From Macrostomum hystrix (taxonomy: Eukaryota > Platyhelminthes > Macrostomidae): DNA of 64,000 nt. The notes under the pieces were generated by a model, which saw only the letters and a list, made by a program, of their open reading frames with translations, made no database searches and had not been told where the DNA came from. Positions 59,526 through 64,000 of the stretch are shown in pieces (within the stretch, counting starts at the first letter, position 1; each line of letters opens with the position of its first letter). The stretch covers positions 1,304,001 through 1,368,000 of the forward strand of contig CATNEN010000035.1 in the NCBI GenBank assembly GCA_950097015.1, given 5' to 3'. A program made the translations under genes and the position numbers.

Positions 59526-60734
59526 TCGAGACCTTAGACCATAGAAGTTGAAGTATTTGCGTGTATATTCTATAATATCTTGTAATCTCTAGGGAATATT
59601 TTTCAGCTATACCTTTTTAGAGTTGATGCGGCATTGTGAATATTTTATTCTCGTTAACAGTTGTTTAATCGTTCGATAGATTTTGAAAGCACAACAGCTT
59701 TATGTTTTTATTGACAACTGTCTGTTTATTACTTTCTATGGTAACTAAAATTTTAAATACTTTGTTATTAGATTTTAGTAAACATTTTTTACAGAATCGA
59801 TAAATATATCTGCTCACAACTTTTTACTTTTTAGATTTTCTTCTTTCCTAAAGGGACATATCGTTGGTTGCATCGGTTGTTCTGCTTGTTCCCTTTCCAG
59901 TAGTAGCGGAACAAACTACCACTAGCGATATCAATTGAGTACTCAATCAAATGCGAAAAAATGCTGCTTTCTTATTGGTCAGGACTGGAATAGATTGCCG
60001 CTCTCTGATTGGTCAAGAATATAATCGATTGGCAACGACAAAAACCAAACGCTGCTCTCTGATTGGCCAATAATAGAATATTGACCAATTAAAAGTTTGT
60101 TTATATATTTCTTAGAATACAAAGGAAAATTGTATAAATATACTTTTTTAGCTGATAGGAAGCCTTTTGGAAACTTTCCAGATGTCCTACTGTGTCATTG
60201 CGCCCTGTTTTTATTGACCAAGTTTTCTGAAATCCTTGAATTTAATTTGAGGATTAAAAGCAGTTTTAAAATTTTCGGAGAGACTTCTTAACAGGGACCC
60301 TGCACTCCGTGCTAACTGTACTAAAGGCTTCACTGTCTAATCAAGACTCACAGGCGGTCCACACATGTCTTCTTTTTTCGACATTTTTTTCTTTCGGTTT
60401 AATCCGCTTCAGAAATTCATTTTTTTGCTTTAATTACTCGTAGTTGTGTGGGGACTTCGAGATGGATGCGGCTCGCGGAAATCTGATCCATTCTAATCCT
60501 CAGATCTGACAAAGAAAATCTCGTGCGACTGCCGGCTGATGTTACTCTGAAAAAAGTTCTGTAGCAGCATGAACGACAAAGCTATTAAAAAAGTAAAAAA
60601 CTACCTCATCATAAAGCCATTATTCATTCTTTGTGACAGATTTGCGAGCTAGGTGAAACACAAAGGCGAGTAATATATTGCAAATATATTATTTCAGAGA
60701 AAATGCTAATTCCAGCACACTGGAAAATCTTACG
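59526..60734. other. AT-rich spacer with clustered ATTGG words
   Basis: Between 59965 and 60095 TCTGATTGGTCA-like segments recur three to four times (inverted CCAAT boxes), in a decayed repeat. No convincing gene; the 64-codon frame at 60097-60291 is doubtful. Confidence 0.4.
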
Positions 60735-63700
60735 ATTGTTGAAGACTGGGATTTGGGATTCTCGAAGAGGCCATTGGGATAGAATTGGGATTCTTGAAGA
60801 GGCCATAGGGAAAGAATTGGGATTCTTAAAGAGACCATAGGGATAGAATTGGGATTCTCGAAGAGGCCATAGGGATAGAATTGGGATTCTTAAAAAGACC
60901 ATAGGGAAAGAATTGGGATTCTTAAAAAGACCATAGGGATAGAATTGGGATTCTTAAAGAGGCCATAGGGATAGAATTGGGATTCTTAAAAAGTCCATAG
61001 GGAAAGAATTGGGATTCTTAAGAAGACCATAGGGATAGAATTGGGATTCTTAAAAAGACCATAGGGAAAGAATTGGGATTCTTAAGAAGACCATAGGGAT
61101 AGAATTGGGATTCTTAAAAAGACCATAGGGATAGAATTGGGATTCTTAAAAAGACCATAGGGAAAGAATTGGGATTCTTAAAGAGGTCATAGGGAAAGAA
61201 TTGGGATTCTTAAAGAGACCATAGGGAAAGAATTGGGATTCTTAAAGAGGCCATAGGGAAAGAATTGGGATTCTTAAAAAGACCATAGGGAAAGAATTGG
61301 GATTCTTAAAGAGGTCATAGGGAAAGAATTGGGATTCTTAAAGAGACCATAGGGATAGAATTGGGATTCTTAAAGAGGCCATAGGGAAAGAATTGGGATT
61401 CTTAAAAAGACCATAGGGAAAGAATTGGGATTCTCGAAGAGGCCATAGGGAAAGAATTGGGATTCTCGAAGAGGCCATAGGGAAAGAATTGGGATTCTCG
61501 AAGAGACCATAGGGAAAGAATTGGGATTCTTAAAGAGGCCAAAGGGATAGAATTGTGATTCTTAAAAAGACCATAAGGAAAGAATTGGGATTCTTAAAAA
61601 GACCATAGGGATAGAATTGGGATTCCTAAAGACGCCATAGGGATAGAATTGGGATTCTTAAAGAGGCCAAAGGGATAGAATTGTGATTCTTAAAAAGACC
61701 ATAAGGAAAGAATTGGGATTCTTAAAAAGACCATAGGGATAGAATTGGGATTCTTAAAAAGACCATAGGGATAGAATTGGGATTCCTAAAGACGCCATAG
61801 GGATAGAATTGGGATTCTTAAAGAGGCCATAGGGAAAGAATTAGGATTCTTAAAAAGACCATAGGGAAAGAATTGGGATTCTTAAAGAGGCCATAGGGAT
61901 AGATTAGGGATTCTTCAAAAGACCATAGGGATAGAATTGGGATTCTTAAAGAGGCCATAGGGAAGGAATTGGGATTCTTAAAAAGACCATAGGGATAGAA
62001 TTGGGATTCTTAAAGAGGCCATAGGGATAGAATTGGGATTCTTAAAAAGACCATAGGGATAGAATTGGAATTCTTGAAGAGGCCATAGGGAAAGAATTGG
62101 GATTCTCGAAGAGGCCATAGGGATAGAATTGGGATTCTTTAAAAGACCATAGGGATAGAATTGGGATTCTTAAAGAGGCCATAGGGATAGAATTGGGATT
62201 CTTAAAGAGGCCATAGGGATAGAATTGGGATTCTTAAAAAGACCATAGGAAAAGAATTGGGATTCTCGAAGAGACCATAGGGAAAGAATTGGGATTCTTA
62301 AGAGGCCAAAGGGATAGAATTGTGATTCTTAAAAAGACCATAAGGAAAGAATTGGGATTCTTAAAAAGACCATCGGGAAAGAATTGGGATTCTTAAAGAG
62401 GCCATAGGGATAGAATTGGGATTCTTAAAAAGACCATAGGGAAAGAATTGGGATTCTCGAAGAGACCATAGGGAAAGAATTGGGATTCTTAAAGAGGCCA
62501 AAGGGATAGAATTGTGATTCTTAAAAAGACCATAAGGAAAGAATTGGGATTCTTAAAAAGACCATCGGGAAAGAATTGGGATTCCTAAAGATGCCATAGG
62601 GATAGAATTGGGATTCTTAAAGAGGCCGTAGGGAAAGAATTGGTATTCTTAAAGAGGCCATAGGGATAGAATTGGGATTCTTGAAGAGGCCATAGGGATA
62701 GAATTGGGATTCTTAAAAAGACCATCGGGAAAGAATTTGGATTCTTAAAAAGACCATAGGGATAGAATTGGAATTCTTGAAGAGGCCATAGGGATAGAAT
62801 TGGGATTCTTGAAGAGGCCATAGGGAAAGAATTGGGATTCTTAAAGAGGCCATAGGGAAGGAATTGGGATTCTTAAAAAGACCATAGGGATAGAATTGGG
62901 ATTCCTAAAGATGCCATAGGGATAGAATTGGGATTCTTAAAGAGGCCGTAGGGAAAGAATTGGGATTCTTAAAGAGGCCGTAGGGAAAGAATTGGTATTC
63001 TTAAAGAGGCCATAGGGATAGATTAGGGATTCTTAAAAAGACCATAGGGATAGAATTGGGATTCTTGAAGAGGCCATAGGGATAGAATTGGGATTCTTAA
63101 AAAGACCATCGGGAAAGAATTTGGATTCTTAAAAAGACCATAGGGATAGAATTGGAATTCTTGAAGAGGCCATAGGGATAGAATTGGGATTCTTGAAGAG
63201 GCCATAGGGAAAGAATTGGGATTCTTAAAGAGGCCATAGGGAAGGAATTGGGATTCTTAAAAAGACCATAGGGATAGAATTGGGATTCTTAAAGAGGCCA
63301 TAGGGATAGAATTGGGATTCTTAAAAAGACCATAGGGATAGAATTGGAATTCTTGAAGAGGCCATAGGGATAGAATTGGGATTCTTAAAAATACCATAGG
63401 GATAGAATTGGAATTCTTAAAGAGGCCATAGGGATAGAATTGGGATTCTTGAAGAGGCCATAGGGAAGGAATTGGGATTCTTAAAAATACCATAGGGATA
63501 GAATTGGGATTCTTAAAGAGGCCATAGGGAAAGAATTGGGATTCTTAAAAAGACCATAGTGATAAAATTGGGATTCTTAAAGAGGCCATAGGGATAGAAT
63601 TGGGATTCTTAAAGAGGCCATAGGGATAGAATTGGGATTCTTAAAGAGGCCATAGGGAAAGAATTGGGATTCTTAAAGAGGCCATAGGGATAGAATTGGG

Positions 63701-64000
63701 ATTCTTAAAGAGGCCATAGTGATAAAATTGGGATTCTTAAAGAGGCCATAGGGATAGAATTGGGATTCTTAAAGAGGCCATAGGGATAGAATTGGGATTC
63801 TTAAAGAGGCCATAGGGAAAGAATTGGGATTCTTAAAGAGGCCATAGGGATAGAATTGGGATTCTTAAAGAGGCCATAGGGAAAGAATTGGGATTCTTAA
63901 AGAGGCCATAGGGATAGAATTGGGATTCTTAAAGAGGCCATAGGGATAGAATTGGGATTCTTAAAGAGGCCATAGGGAAAGAATTGGGATTCTTAAAGAG
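60735..64000. repeat. 32-bp minisatellite, over 3.2 kb, runs off the right edge
   Basis: Unit has GAATTGGGATTCTTAAAGAG and GCCATAGGGATA, about 100 copies. Variants (AAAAAGACC, CTCGAAGAGG, GGCCAAAGGGATAGAATTGT) come back in blocks of 140-440 bp. Open in places on the minus strand; not coding. Confidence 0.96.

Overview
This is nuclear DNA of an animal. Genes are split by GT...AG introns, the standard stop codons are used, and the products are metazoan families: two Rab GTPases, a lysosomal alpha-L-fucosidase, NOM1, MCM9 and CABLES. Coding exons are GC-rich, while introns and spacers are AT-rich. The mix, including MCM9 and CABLES, fits an invertebrate such as a lophotrochozoan or flatworm, but I cannot fix the phylum from sequence alone.

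Layout. Plus strand: Rab3 (363-8994, five exons plus a duplicated alternative exon); a coiled-coil/RING-H2 protein (11070-12487); alpha-L-fucosidase (14767-19098, four exons); an uninterrupted Rab39-like gene (22139-22849); NOM1 (26345-30529, three exons); MCM9 (about 32780-42488, four exons seen, first exon not found); CABLES (about 43330-57953, thirteen exons seen, first exon not found). Minus strand: one gene, nested in the last 5 kb intron of MCM9 (36383-37502), encoding a secreted cysteine-rich protein built of three exon-long repeats that I do not recognise.

By my own tally about half of the window is tandem repeat. Nearly every long intron and spacer holds its own private minisatellite, with units from 4 to 46 bp and most often 16, 20-23, 32, 36 or 40 bp. 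Many of these arrays are open in several frames and mimic long repetitive proteins. tRNA-headed SINE-like elements sit between and inside the genes. The last 3.2 kb is one 32-bp array that runs off the window.

Function. The genes do not form a pathway. Rab3 and Rab39 act in membrane traffic, fucosidase in lysosomal glycan breakdown, NOM1 in ribosome biogenesis, MCM9 in DNA repair, and CABLES in cyclin-dependent kinase control. The main points of interest are the phase-matched duplicated exon in Rab3, the nested antisense three-repeat secreted gene, splice-acceptor-like AG sites directly before several start codons, and the repeat landscape itself.
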